Assembly (NCBI GenBank): GCA_013398615.1
Contig: VZSR01003807.1
Location: 67,130-131,129, forward strand
Direction of reading: 5' to 3'
Length of the DNA: 64,000 bases
DNA from: Brachypodius melanocephalos
Lineage: Eukaryota > Chordata > Aves > Passeriformes > Pycnonotidae
Below, piece after piece: positions 14,501-26,445 of the stretch. The notes below the pieces were generated by a model. The model was not told the DNA's origin. It searched no databases and worked only from the letters and a program-made list of their open reading frames with translations. Each line of letters opens with the position of its first letter. The first letter of the stretch is position 1. Both the position numbers and the translations under genes were made by a program.

Positions 14501-14896
14501 TCTTAGAATTGCAGAACGGGTTAGGTTGGAAGAGACCACACACAGTGGTCCAGCCTTGCTGTTTCAAGGAGGGTTCTCCTAAAGCACACTCCACAGGGTT
14601 GCACCCAGATGCTTCTCAAATATCCCCAATGAAGGAGACTCCACAACCTCTCTGGACAATCTGTTCCAGTGCTCAGTCCTCCGCACAGTAGACTTCTTCC
14701 TTATGCTCAGGTGGAGCTTTCTGTGCATCACTTTCTGCCCGTTTCTTCTTGTCCTATTACTTAGCACCACCGAGAAGAACCTGGATCCATCCTCTTGCCA
14801 CCCACCCTTTAGGTGTTTATACACATTAATGAGGTCTCCTCTCAGTCATTTTTTATTGAGACTGTACAGGCCCAGTGTGTGATGGCTTTTGTGTAA
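14501..14896 (-). mobile_element. CR1 LINE, 3' fragment, reverse orientation
   Basis: On the + strand this reads as the complement of a CR1 tail: a decayed agaattgcagaacggg start, ttaggttggaagagaccac, a block with ccacaacctctctggacaat and ctgttccagtgctcagtcc, and an aatgaggtctcctctcagtc end. The copy is truncated and diverged. It lies antisense to SMOC2. Confidence 0.9.
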
Positions 14897-15230
14897 ATTC
14901 CTCCATGCAAGCTTAACCTTAATGGTGATGTCCTGTATGTTTATAAACAAAAGGAGGTCACAATTTCAAGTACACAGCTCTGGATTTGTCATGGAACAGT
15001 CATTAAGGACTATTTTGCTTCAGTGAGATAGTGCAAGATGAACAAATCTGTTGAAGATGGGTTGAGTACAGCAGTTTTACAGAAGCGGGTATTTTGAAGG
15101 TATCTTCTGGTACTGTCCTAAATAACAAGGATAAGGAGAAATTAAGTTTTCCATCCATTTCAGTGCTAGGCCTGAATCCTTTCCCATGGCATTGGGATAA
15201 GAGTAGAGTTTCTTCTGTAAATATACTTAA

Positions 15231-15275
15231 GAATCATAGAATATGAGCTGGAAGGGACCCATGAGGATCACCTTC
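15231..15275 (-). mobile_element. Short CR1 LINE tail, reverse orientation
   Basis: The bases gaatcatagaatatgagctg, then gaagggacccatgaggatcac, are the complement of the extreme 3' end of an avian CR1. Only about 45 bases are recognisable, so this is either a very short insertion or the remnant of a decayed one. It sits about 340 bases from the larger reverse CR1 and could belong to the same or a separate event. Confidence 0.75.
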
Positions 15276-15485
15276 TCTTTCTTTCCTTGGGAGAAGAGTG
15301 AAGAAATAAACATTGAAAAAATTAGTGGTGTTTCAATGAAGCATATTAATTGAGACAGACTAGCTGTTTGGAATGCTCTCTAAGGCAGAGTGTAACGTGG
15401 ATATTTAAACATCATTGCCTTTTTTCTGAAATACACATGGGAATATGACTTTACAGATTATAACTTGCATATGTGGATATATACC

Positions 15486-15545
15486 CCACATATATATGTG
15501 CAGACACACATTCATGCACACACACATGCTCACACACACTCACAT
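15486..15545 (+). repeat. Interrupted TA/CA microsatellite
   Basis: catatatatgtg is followed by several short (CA)n runs separated by single interruptions. The 129-codon open frame beginning at 15473 runs through it and is a chance frame. Confidence 0.85.
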
Positions 15546-16441
15546 TATTGTTGTCTAACTCATTTTTCCATTGTAGACAAGCCCAGAGGGAACAAAATAT
15601 TCCTAGCTTGGAGATTTCTACATCTGTCTGTCAGGCAACTATCAGGCAGAAACAGCATGACTACATAAATCACTGTAAATCTGCATATTTTTCACCAGCA
15701 CAAAACTCTCAGCACAGAGACACTTTAGAGTGCATTGCTCCAATAGTTTGTTTGCAGACCTCCCATGCCAGCAGCAGGGAATTCAGACCATTCTACTCAA
15801 CATCTCACAGTAACCAGATGCAGAATAAAGAAATTGCCTTTCAAAGCTGTAGTCTGCAGTAGGTTTTTCCAGGCAAATCAGTGATGTCTAGCATCCATCT
15901 TCTCTCTTCTGCTTGTTTTTTCAGGCCCTTTTGGCCTTCGGCTCCCCAAGATCAGGTGGTAGTCTCCTGTTTTACAAGCAATCTTGGACTGTATTTTAGA
16001 TTCGGAAAGTAGTTTTCAATTGGTCAAAGAGAAAGTCTGTATATCAGTTATAAGAGGTCCACAAAAAATAGTAAAATAAAAACCTGTTGTGACTGTGCTT
16101 AAATACCTAGTGTCAGTGGAGGCTACATGAGTCCAGTCAAAATTGTAGGAATCTGTAAGTTGCAGAAAGGTTGGTTAAAAAGCTCTGATGAGCCATCCAA
16201 ATCCATGGAATTGAATGTCTGTATTTTTTGTAGTCCACAGGTGACAAACTGGTGTTACAGAAAAGGATGGAGGTTTCTATCCACAGACAGAAAAAGTGGT
16301 TTCCTGGTCTTCAGCTTTAGTAAGAAAAGTTATATTAGGGCAAATTAAAAATAGGCTTAGCATCGTTATGAGTTATGCTTTACACGTTTATGTTAAGGTT
16401 GTCTCTATAGAACTCCAAGTATTAGAGACAAGCTGGCCCAA

Positions 16442-16456
16442 TTTTTTTTTTTTTTT
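16442..16456 (+). repeat. Poly(T) run, 15 T
   Basis: An uninterrupted T run within intron 1. Confidence 0.9.
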
Positions 16457-18892
16457 AAAAGGGGGAAAACTGCCCTGCCTTGCTCAGATTAATCAAACAG
16501 TGGCAGCAAATCAAAGACAAAATCCACATCTGTACACTATATTATGAAATGTACAGCAGGGCATTTCCCATTGCTGTTTGCATTTTCCCATTTGGCTTTG
16601 AGCCAGATTCAATAACTAATCTTTACTCCTCAGCCTGAGTGCGTCTGTTATCAGCTTTTCTTCCATGCAGAGAGATGTGGGTGCTCCCCATGGCCAGACT
16701 GTAATTCTGGTCTTGACTCTTCTGCTTTCTTGGACTGACAGTTCATCTTGCAGGTGTATCCAGTTGTTGGCTCTCCAAGCACCATTTTTCTCTCCTTATC
16801 TGCTTAGGCGCAAGGAGAGTTTCTCTGAACTACAGAGGGTGGGGTTACAGATTTGTGCACCAGAAATGCAAAGGTGTGCATGTGACTCGGTTTGATCTGA
16901 AGACCTTTTCTGCCCTTGTAATGGTGTAGCTGCAGGATGAGGACCAGAGGGAATGACACTGAATCTCTACATAAGAGTGAACAATGTAAGGTAAAGATGT
17001 ATGTTACACCATAGTGGTGAGCAAGGTTATATAAACATGCCATTTTGGTTAATAGTTTAATAGCACAATCAATTTCCTACTCTTAAGGTACTGGAAAAAC
17101 TTCCTCATTGACTGCAACACATGGCTTGTGGTTGGAGAAATAAGCATCCTGACTGTCCATAGCCCAGATGTGGCACCAGTGACAACAAGAAAGCAGAAAG
17201 ATAGATCAGAGCAGAAAATGGAGCAAAAACCAGAACAGAAATATTTTCCTCCAGTTTAAGCAAGGTTTCGTGTATCTACTACTTCATACTCTGAACTTCA
17301 GTAACAGAAGATGAAGGATCACCTGGACCATCAGTGATATATTTCATCCAGTATTGAGATTCTTTGAAGTATGATACTGGGAAGGAAAATACCGGAATTC
17401 CATGAAGTACATGACAGTAAATAATATTTCAGAAGTGCTCTTAGCTGTCAAGTGGGTACACATATCAAGTGACTTTAGTGATTAGGTTTTATTAATAAGG
17501 TAAACCTAAAATCAAACATTTTTCTGCTATAGACCCATTATCATTCTTTCTTCTCAGAAATACTACATGACAATTTAAAGCAGTACCTAGTATAGAATAG
17601 TAAGCCCCTTGGAAGCTGGGTGCTGTCAAGTATAGTGCTTTGGAAAGGCTGAAATAAATGATACTGAAATGTAAAGGAGAAGTTACAGCAATTCCAGTTG
17701 AGTTGTGCCTCCTAATCTATGGAATAGTTTTTAATCAAAACCAATTTTTTGAAACATGACTAGGCTGGTTTCTGTCTTACTAGGGCAAGAACACCTCTCT
17801 GTTAAAAGTGTTTTGCTTTTTAATAGGGTTTAACTGTAATTGTCCATTGGTTGTTCAAAATAATTCCATCTCAGTTTGGTCAACTATTGTTGGCCTAATT
17901 TTAGTCATTTACCAGCATTCAACAGAAATGCTGCTTTTTAAGTGTATCTTTCAGTGAATCACATGTTTGTACATGAACACATTTGTTTGTTAAATGAATT
18001 CAAAGGCAGATATGAACCAATACTGAGAGCGAGTCGCTTTCTGATCCATATTGAACCATTTTTCTCTCTGTCTAAACTGTCCTATTTTAATCAAAATGAC
18101 TATTTTCACAGGAAAGTACAGCTCTAAGGTGTGCACCAGTGTGATCCCAGCTTTTCTGTCACTGACTGTACTTGTTCCTTTTTGAACAAGTAGCAAATCT
18201 TACGGGAAATTCCATAGCCTTTTCTCCTTTCAGCATTAGTTTTTGATGTGTTTATCAATTCCTTTGGCTATGTGAGCAAGAAATACTGATTTTGACTTTT
18301 ACCATCTTATACTGCTGTAGTAAAGATGACAATGAAGTGTTTTTGAAATGTCAGTCAGACTTTCTGTATGTTTTTTTCTAAGTACATTTGCTAGTCTCTC
18401 TTTCATGCTGTCTTTCCTTACAATTGCTTGCCTTTTTGTCCTTCCTGCTCTTAAATCCCTCAGTTACACTGAGTTGGTGGAAATTGTTTAAATGTACAAC
18501 CCAAATTCTCCACTGAGGTTTGGCTAACCAATAAGCTATTTCAAGTGGTTTTGTCTCCCGGGTATGTCTTCATCCTCTGCTTTTCCAGGTTGCTTGAATA
18601 TCCTTGAACCCCTAATTTGCCCTAATCTCCTCTAAGGCTTTGAAATAATAAAATACTTAAATAAAATTCTTTGGATAAATGCCGTTTAAAATACAGCATT
18701 ATCTGTGGACTATCATGCTCTCAAGGGAGTGGATTTTGTTCCTCAGAAAGTTAAGTGGATTTTCTGTCCACAGTGTTACTGTCAGGCATGCCCATCTAAA
18801 CTCTTGCAACAGTTCAAAACAGAACAAATGAGGAAACTCCAGGGAAAAAATGGTACGAGGGCTGGACTGCTGCTGTGTGTGATTTTCTTCTG

Positions 18893-19035
18893 GTGCCTGG
18901 GTTCAGTACCCTGATCTGCTGCATGATTTTCTGTGGGTCACAAAGCCTTCCTGTGCCTTTGAAAACTAATTCTCTGCTCAATGGGGATGTTGCTGGGGAT
19001 AAATTAAGGGTGGAAAAGCGCCTAGCCATTACAGA
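18893..19035 (+). mobile_element. Probable MIR-type SINE relic
   Basis: Segments in MIR order are visible: ggtgcctgggttcagtaccc, a tctgctgcatgattttctgt block, gggtcacaaagcc, tcctgtgcctttg, ctgctcaatggggatg, ggggataaattaagg and aaaagcgcctagc. This is a longer and better match than the one at 7684. MIR copies in birds are old amniote relics. The 130-codon minus-strand frame over it is not a gene. Confidence 0.6.
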
Positions 19036-20951
19036 GGAGTAGTCTTCTACACACAGAAAGGCTGTATTCCTTACTTCACCAAATAGAAAGAGGGAGATCA
19101 CTTGACTTGCCGTCACCAAATCCACAGGGGAAGTTTGAGGCAGAGCAGACGACTGGATCCGATTTTTTTTTTTTAAACCAGGGGCCCCATGTGGTCCATT
19201 TTTCATTGAGAAATCCCTTTCACAGTCCTAGATTGGCCTAATCTCAGAGTCCTGCAGATGCCTCCCAGGCAAGAAAGGGAAGTTTGGACGACCTCACAGG
19301 GCTCCCACAGTGCCGCTGATCAGGGCAGCCAGGCAAGCCCTGGAGACCAAAATGATTTGGAGGTTGTCCAGAATCATGGGTGCCTGTCTTCACTGTTACT
19401 CATTGTGCAGGTAAAGGGAGATGACTTCAGTTTTTCTTCCTTCCCACTCAGCTCACCTAATTATCCATTTCTGTCGGTGAGAAGGATCTGCAGATGAAAT
19501 GGGGAGCAAGGAACATCTGTCCTCCACTTCTGGAAATCTGTAGCTAGATTCCTTGGAGAAAGATTTGGGGGTTGTGTGTAATTTGTGAGTAATTTGCTTC
19601 TGAAGTTAATTATTCCTAAAAGTGAAAAATTGCTCAAAAACATTGGGAGAAAGAAGCTTTCCTTTTAATCTTAGTGTGCCACTAAAATATAAAAGTTCTG
19701 GTAGAAGTCCAACCATATGACTATTATTTTACAGTGATACCTTTGAGATAATCTCTCCATTTTCATGCAGGCTCTCCAGAAAGACACATCTGTATTTCCT
19801 TATGTTAAATGATAGGAAATGCAAAGAGATGGCAGTTTTAAGTATGAAGATTATGGAGATTTATAATGCCTTTTATATATTTCTTATGTGTAATAAAGTG
19901 CAGGGGAACTATATGTAGCAAATGGCGGCTGTTTTAATTTTTAATCACAAATACTGCTCATTGTCCTCTTTTTTTTTCTTTTCCTTGGAATTTTCCTCCT
20001 CCTAATTTCAGTTTCTCATCTGAAGTTCAAAATTGTCTCTATCTGAGGTTTGTAATGGTGAAGTAGCACCAATGAAAACAGGGCTTTAGCTGGATGCAGA
20101 TCTGTCCTTGGGCACCTCATGGTGCTTGGGAGAATGATTACCTCCTGGTAGTTGTATGCCTTGCTTAATTCTGTGCTTGTTCAGAAGAAGCAGAAGGATA
20201 GAGAAATTCATCTGAGCACTTAATGAGTTCACCTCCTCCCTAGTCTCAGCTTTTCAAGAGCCCAGAAGATAAAGTAATACCTTTGTTTTTATCTGTCCAT
20301 TTTTGGCTGGCATGTAGCGGCATCAGATCTGATTAGTTTTTTTCTGGCAACGTGTTTCAGGGTGAGAAGCTCCTTCTTTTCACAGTGCCAAGGGTGATGC
20401 CAAACTCATGAGACTTGCAGTCTTGGCATTGGAGGGGTGAACAATTTGGTTCAGTGTAGTTTTGTGTCAGAACTAGAAAGAGGCGCACTGAAATCCACAA
20501 TAAGAATATTTATGTTAAAAATCCTACTTGGGTCTTAAAACAGACTTTTCAGTTTATCATTGTAGAACAATTAGTATCTAATAAAACAAACAAGCATCCA
20601 TTGCTGTCTCATTTTTGATGTGAAGAATATTTCTGCCATCACCATTTTCACTCCAAAAACTCCCAAGTTGTTGTTTTGAGATTCATAATGATTGAAAGAG
20701 GTTTAAAGACTTTTCCCAGTTGTGATACTGGATTTAGTATATGTTGTGGAGATGTTGCAATCACTGCCATTTCACAGCAGCAGTGGAATAACCCCAGATA
20801 TAAAGAATCTGCTAGGATTTGAATAGACAAAAACAGGCACTACTTTCTTTTTGGTTTTGGGTAATATTTGTGTGTCTTTGCTGGGGAAGGGGCTACAGAG
20901 CAGTTTTCACAGGGGAATAGCATTCATACAGCATTAATTTTTTTTTCTTAG

Positions 20952-21123
20952 TTTTTGAGAGTGGACCAAGACAAAGACAGAGAATGCAGCCTGGACTGTG
21001 CCGGTTCCCCTCAGAAATCACTCTGTGCATCTGATGGAAGAACTTTTCTGTCCCGGTGTGAGTTTCAACGAGCAAAATGCAAGGACCCTCAGCTGGAAAT
21101 AGCCTACCGAGGCAACTGCAAAG
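20952..21123 (+). CDS. SMOC2: SMOC2 exon 2: follistatin/Kazal-like module
   Basis: This 172-nt exon enters in phase 0 and leaves in phase 1, encoding 57 codons plus one base. It begins FLRVDQDKDREC and ends YRGNCK. Six cysteines at exon residues 12, 16, 25, 36, 43 and 56, with the core CASDGRTF and the LSRCEF segment, mark a Kazal/follistatin-like module. In this family that module is extracellular and contributes to matrix or growth-factor interaction rather than obvious protease inhibition. The acceptor is a T-rich tract ending in cttag and the donor is AAAG/gtgaga. An in-frame reading continues past the donor for about 50 bases to a stop, so retention of this intron would truncate the protein. 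From memory, the human protein has K-D where this exon has R-E (residues 10-11) and P where it has S (residue 23). Confidence 0.96.
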
Positions 21124-24100
21124 GTGAGAAATCAAAGTTTCTCTTGACCATTATGAAAAATAATATACCCTAAAATAGTATTTGAAATGTCCATGAATTG
21201 AAAACCAGGAGTGTTGGACTGGAAGAATTTTCTAAAAGCAAGAGGGTTGAATTCAATCCTGTTATTTCTATAACAATATGCTGTCTAAAGATAAATTAAT
21301 CCTGAGCCTCCATCAAAATTGTGATTCCCACATCCACTTATTTTTCAGTAAGTTACTATTAAGGAAATTGCATGGCTGGGTCCTTGTTCAGAAGAAGTTC
21401 AGAGAAACTCTTACAATTGTTATCTTGCAAGGTTTCTTGTCTAGTACAATTTGGTATTTTGAGTTTGAGACAGTCAAATTAAGTCTTGTTTTTCCTAATT
21501 GCAGTCACATAGTGTGGCAGGGATGGTGGTGGTAGGGTGGGTTGAGTGAGAAAAAGCAAAAACCAAAAAAGCTTTGCAATGCATGGAGCTCTCACAGGCC
21601 ATTGCAGCCTGTACCATCCACTCCTTTGCTTCTGATCTCGGTTTAGAGAAATTGAGTGATGTGCAACCCTACAAAATATCAACAATTAAATCTCAGATTT
21701 TAGAGTAGCGTGGTGCTAGACAATGAGTTCTTTACTGAAGTGTAGGGTGATTCCCGGCACAGTGATCTTTCTAAAATGTAAGAATAGCAGTGGTCATAAA
21801 GATTTACTTTCCCTTTCTCTCTGTCCTAAAGAGAGTGGCAGGGAGTGGAGGTAGGGGGTGGGGGAAATAAAACCCCAGGGACCACACCAATTCAACCTGT
21901 AGGAGGCAATTTTCCACATCATCTCTCTCCATTAGCTCCTGCAAACCTCTGAAGCACCAAGACTGCTTCAAAGGGACATTCTGTCTCATCTTCTGCCGGG
22001 ATGAAACCGTATCCTCATTCTTCAGCCCTTTCATAGTAAACCATTGTATTTCATGATGGATCTATTTACTGTGGTGAGCAAGGATAACATAATGAAGCTA
22101 CCTGAGCCAAAGCTTTTGTTACACTCATGAACAACAGAGACAATTATTGTGCACTTGGTATTTGTTCATTTTATACATTAGAGCTTTATGGAAATTAGTT
22201 TTGAGTGGTTTTCTTTATTGTTTTTTATGCCATATTGAAAAAGTCATCTTCAGGAAATTTTCTTCATTAAGATTAGAATTGCTCTACTGAAGGTTTCCTC
22301 ATTTATACTGTCAAATCTTTCTACAGTCAATAGCTGCAATTTGGAAAAGTGCTCATTTGCTGTTTATTTATTAATGCATAGAATTGGAATTAGACACCTT
22401 AGGCACCTTAAATATTGCTGATAACAGGTACACATGTTCTCTGCAATCAAATGTTTTTTCTTTTGATTGGAAATAGGCAGATATTTGCCAATAATGCACG
22501 TGGTCAGTATCAGCAAGAGACCAGTGCTCTTTTAATTTTACATTTTCATCATATTTTTTATTCAGTAACGCAGTCTTAAATTTTGAAGTGACCAGTGTCT
22601 TTATTCCTACTTACAGCTGCAATCATCAGAAATATTTCAAGCTGTAAAAACAAGTTTTGAAGAAGAAAAGGGTGATTCATCAGCCTAGCTGCAGTTTCAG
22701 TTTTAGCATTGCTTGGGCTAGTTCTGATAGTAATATCAAATATTCTGAAAGAGCCAAGGAGGTCCTGTGATTAAGACCTTTTGAGCCAGTTACTTTTGAG
22801 TGATGATACTCAATACTGAAATTTGTTGTTGCCAAGTGATGCTTAGTTGAAAAGCAGAGGGTTGTTTCAGTAGGGCTAACCAAAAAGTGATGTTTCATTG
22901 GAGAACTACTTTAAAGGTTTCAGAATTTACTTTCATCCTATGTAGGAATGGAAACAGATCCTTTTGGAAGTGTTTGTCTGTAACCTTCAAAAAACAGACA
23001 CCCACCCTAACTCCCCATTAAAGCATTGGTTTTGAAGCAGGTTTTGAAGCAAATTTTGAGCTTGCAGGTAAAAGGGAAAGACACATCCATGCTTTCATGT
23101 GGATGTTCTGAAGGGAGAAAAGAGGTGATTCCTGGTGCAGACTTCACAACTTTAAATCTGTGCCATGATAATCATCCACCATTGATCAGAAAAGGCAATC
23201 TTAAGTCTGTCTCCTCCTGACTTCTGAAAAAAATTCTTATTCACCTCACAAAATCCCTCTCTGAAAATGAAATATTTCCAGGTACCATTTTAATTAATTT
23301 GATGATGACTAACTCTTTGTTTGATTCAGTCTATTCAGTAGAAATCCAAAGACCTTGACAGTTTATGTTGACAGCCTTTTGGAACAGTTTTGAATCCATC
23401 ATTTCTTTTTTGGATGTTCAGAACCATGATTTCTTTTTACATCCATAAGAAATTTTGAACGACTACCAGACTGATGTCTCCTTTCTCTGTTTCTTTTTTC
23501 CTGAGAAAGACGAATTTATATTGACTCTTTTTTCTCTTTCTCACCTGTTCTCAACATTTTTTTCATTTATTTGATTTTGAACACTTAAATACTAAAAAAT
23601 ACGAAGGAATAGTTTGCTCTGTCTGTGCTTGTTTCCTTTCTAATTCAAGTTTCTTTCACAGCAAGGGATGCTCAGCTCAGGCAATTCTTTAGCATTGCAG
23701 AGGAAACCATTTTTAAATCCTAGATGTTAAAGATCACAGTAAAATGGCTGCATTTGAACACTTTCTTCCCTCGTACTTCTGTTCTAGTTCTTGCAGCAGA
23801 GATCAAAACAGTTTAAAGAAACCTGAAAATGAGTGAACCCTGAACCTTCTGCTCATTTCTGAAAGACAACCCACCTTTAACAAAACAAGCGCCAAAATGG
23901 ACTGTTCTGTTAGCTTTTTTTTTTTTTTTGACAGCATTAATTTTATAACTTTTTTAATTTTGAGTCCACTTCCAGCCTTTGGTGGAATCCGTTGCTAAGC
24001 TTGGAAATGCTATGAGAAGTTAAAATCTTATAAAATTTCCAGCCTACTTTTGGAGTTTGTAAGATCTCAAATAATCTGTGTACACTGTAGATGAACAACC

Positions 24101-25218
24101 ACATTTTTGGATACTTTTCCAAACAAAATCTTAATTCTGAAGTTCTGGAGATTTGCCACTTGCTTGACACAGACATTTACTGTGCAACTAGATTAGGGAT
24201 CTAATAAATAAATGTGTGTTGACAGCTGAGAAATACTACTGGTGTTGTTTAGCAGTTAGGACTGTTAAAATATCACCTGTGATGGGGATCAGCCACATGC
24301 TCACACAAGTGCTTCACAGTAAATCTGGCCCAGCACAGCCAAAGGAACAAAACATACAAGAAATGGAAACACAGCATAATTGCTTTTAAACTGCTCAGAA
24401 AAGACACAGATGCTATGTCTGCAGAAATTAATTGAGCAATGCAAGGAGACAGTCTGAGCACCAGGCAGGTAAGGTGGAAAATGCTCCCTGTTGCACTTTG
24501 GGCACTGGCCAGCTGTGCTCTCCTGAGGACTGTATCTATGTGGCTCAGGGAGAAGATGGGCCAAGAACTGTTCCCAGCAGGCAGCATGCACAGAGGTGCC
24601 TTCTTCTACATATTTAAGGCTGTTCAGCTTTTCTTTTTACTTTTTTTTTTTTTTGGTGGTTCTCTGCTTTTTTCTTAAATAGTATGAAGAATACTCACTT
24701 AATTTCTCAGTTTGTTTTTAAGTGAATGTACCTGGCCCATAATTGGGGCCCTGGAGACTAATATTGTGATGTATTAAGCAAGTGGCTCAGTAATAAAGTT
24801 TGGTATTCTGGCATTGTGATCAATGAAAAAACAAATTCATATGTACTGTCTTGCCCGCATACCTCTACCCTAACACAGAATTCTTTATCCCAGCTGAGGT
24901 ACTTAGATTTTGTGGCTTGTCCACCAGTACTTCACTAAAACAAGGCTTCTCTAGGCTGTGTTTCGTCAATCACTATAAAATCTCCACTGCCAGCTCGCAT
25001 CACATTTCATTACTTCACTATCCTCATGTATCAGCAACCTGGGTTTATAAGCAACTGCTGAACTGGACTTGTGTGGGAAGACAGATGTGCTGAAGGCAAG
25101 CTTGCCCCCAGTAGCAGCTGTGTTATTTACCAGAGAGTGGGACCAGCCTTGCCCTCACAGCTCTGGGTGTGATCAAGAGTGAATTAGTTGGTGGAGAGGC
25201 AATTGGAGTCTGCTGGCT

Positions 25219-25336
25219 GTGCTGTGGTGAGGAAGGGACCAGGAGGGTGTGAGAGGGACAGAAAGGGTAAGAAGTCGTATGAGGGACAGACAGGGTTAGG
25301 TGGCTGTGCTAGGGACAGGAAGGAGCAAGCTGGAAC
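25219..25336 (+). repeat. Minisatellite, about 29-bp period, about four copies
   Basis: Successive units begin tgtgagagggacag (25248), tatgagggacagacag (25278) and tgctagggacaggaag (25307), preceded by a weaker unit containing ggaagggaccagg. Each contains a gggac core at a 29-30-bp spacing. The array is purine-rich on the + strand and G-rich compared with its surroundings. Confidence 0.75.
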
Positions 25337-26243
25337 TGCAGGAGGAAGAGAGAAGTGGGAGAGAAAGAGCCAGAGTTGCGTGGAGCTGCCCATGGGAGGC
25401 TACATAGAAAACATGTGAGAGACTTGTAGATAACAAGGTGTTGATGCTTGAAGCCTTCTTCAGTGTCAGTCATACTTGCTCTGTCAGTCTTGCACAAATC
25501 TCTGAGTGGTCCTTACTAAAAATGACAGTGTAGGAGCTTTACACAGTGACTTTTAATTTCTGAGGGGTTTGGAATTTAATCTAACACTGAGTATGCATTC
25601 AGTATTTTCAGAGATGGCCCCAACAATGACTTATTGCTTTGTGAGTACACCCAGGAGAGCCATCACACGGAGTAGTGTCATTGTTATTCTGTAGCTATGT
25701 AGATTCCTGTTCTCCATTGGAAACCCTAGGTAGATCATGTTTAGCTTAATTAATTTATGGTGTCTTAAAGAGCCTCGCTCTTTAAAAATGCTGTTCTTTT
25801 ATGACCTATCATAGATAAAACAAAGGTAATCTCTTAATTCTCACAAGTCACATAAAGAACTAAAGCACATCAAAATATGAGTGAAATTTCTCATAAAACA
25901 AGTATTTTACAATATGCTTTCCTTAAAGGAAAAAAATGCTCACCATTTTTTTTTCTTCAACTTAGGAGTTTCAGGGATAGTGAAAAGAGTCACTCATTTA
26001 AACTATTAGAACAATAAGTTGATGAATACATTAAAAGCATGCTTAAACAAATAGAAATAATAAACAAATAGCTTGGATGAATGTGCTAGTAGGATTTTCC
26101 CTTTGTGAAGAGAATGAAGGCGTTGCTAGACAGTCATTATTTCAAGACCACAAGTTCATTTTGGTCCCATAATTAATGAGTCCAAGCACAATTTGGAGCA
26201 GCATTAGTCTTGCTTATTAGCTAGAGAACTAGTTTGTAACTTC

Positions 26244-26445
26244 TGGCCGTGGTTTCTGAGTGCACACCATTTTCAGCATTCCCATGGAGGCGCCATCCAG
26301 CTCTGGTTTGGGTGTGAGCCTGGCGTGTGCTCGCAGTGCCTGAGCATGGCCCTTGGCTGGGTGTGGGCAGGGACCTTGGCCTGGCCAGGGCACCTGTGCT
26401 GCCTGGAAGGCAGCCCTGTGGGATGTGTTTGGGTGGTGGAACATT
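26244..26445. other. GC-rich island in intron 2
   Basis: About 200 bases are clearly GC-richer than the intron around them, with a few CpG (ggccgtgg, ggcgccatcc, tggcgtgtgctcgcag) and a ggcctggccaggg palindrome-like core. It carries the longest open frame of the window, 138 codons on the minus strand (26645-26229), which I do not recognise. It may be a regulatory element, a decayed mobile element or chance. Confidence 0.5.

Larger units (their letters stand above)
1..20951 (+). other. SMOC2: SMOC2 intron 1, 3' part
   Basis: About 21 kb of AT-rich non-coding sequence ends at the ttttcttag acceptor of exon 2 and sits in phase 0. It holds two larger CR1 LINE pieces (4574-5012 and 14501-14896), one short CR1 tail (15231-15275), two probable MIR relics (7684-7792 and 18893-19035), an ancient repeat motif (2843-2905) and several T-rich or CA-rich simple repeats. 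Outside those I see no coding potential: open frames are 60-130 codons, overlap each other on both strands and resemble no known protein. No CpG-rich promoter or signal-peptide exon was recognised, so the transcription start lies upstream. Confidence 0.85.

Noticed and set aside
15473..15862. 129-codon + strand open frame
   Set aside because: It starts in a CA microsatellite, has a second overlapping frame, shows no recognisable domain and lies in intron 1 without splice or homology support.
18814..19206. 130-codon minus-strand open frame
   Set aside because: It runs through the MIR-like relic and a T tract, and resembles no protein family.
20955..21173. 72-codon frame covering exon 2 as a complete gene
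   Set aside because: It is the Kazal exon plus about 50 bases of intron; the acceptor and donor give the true limits.
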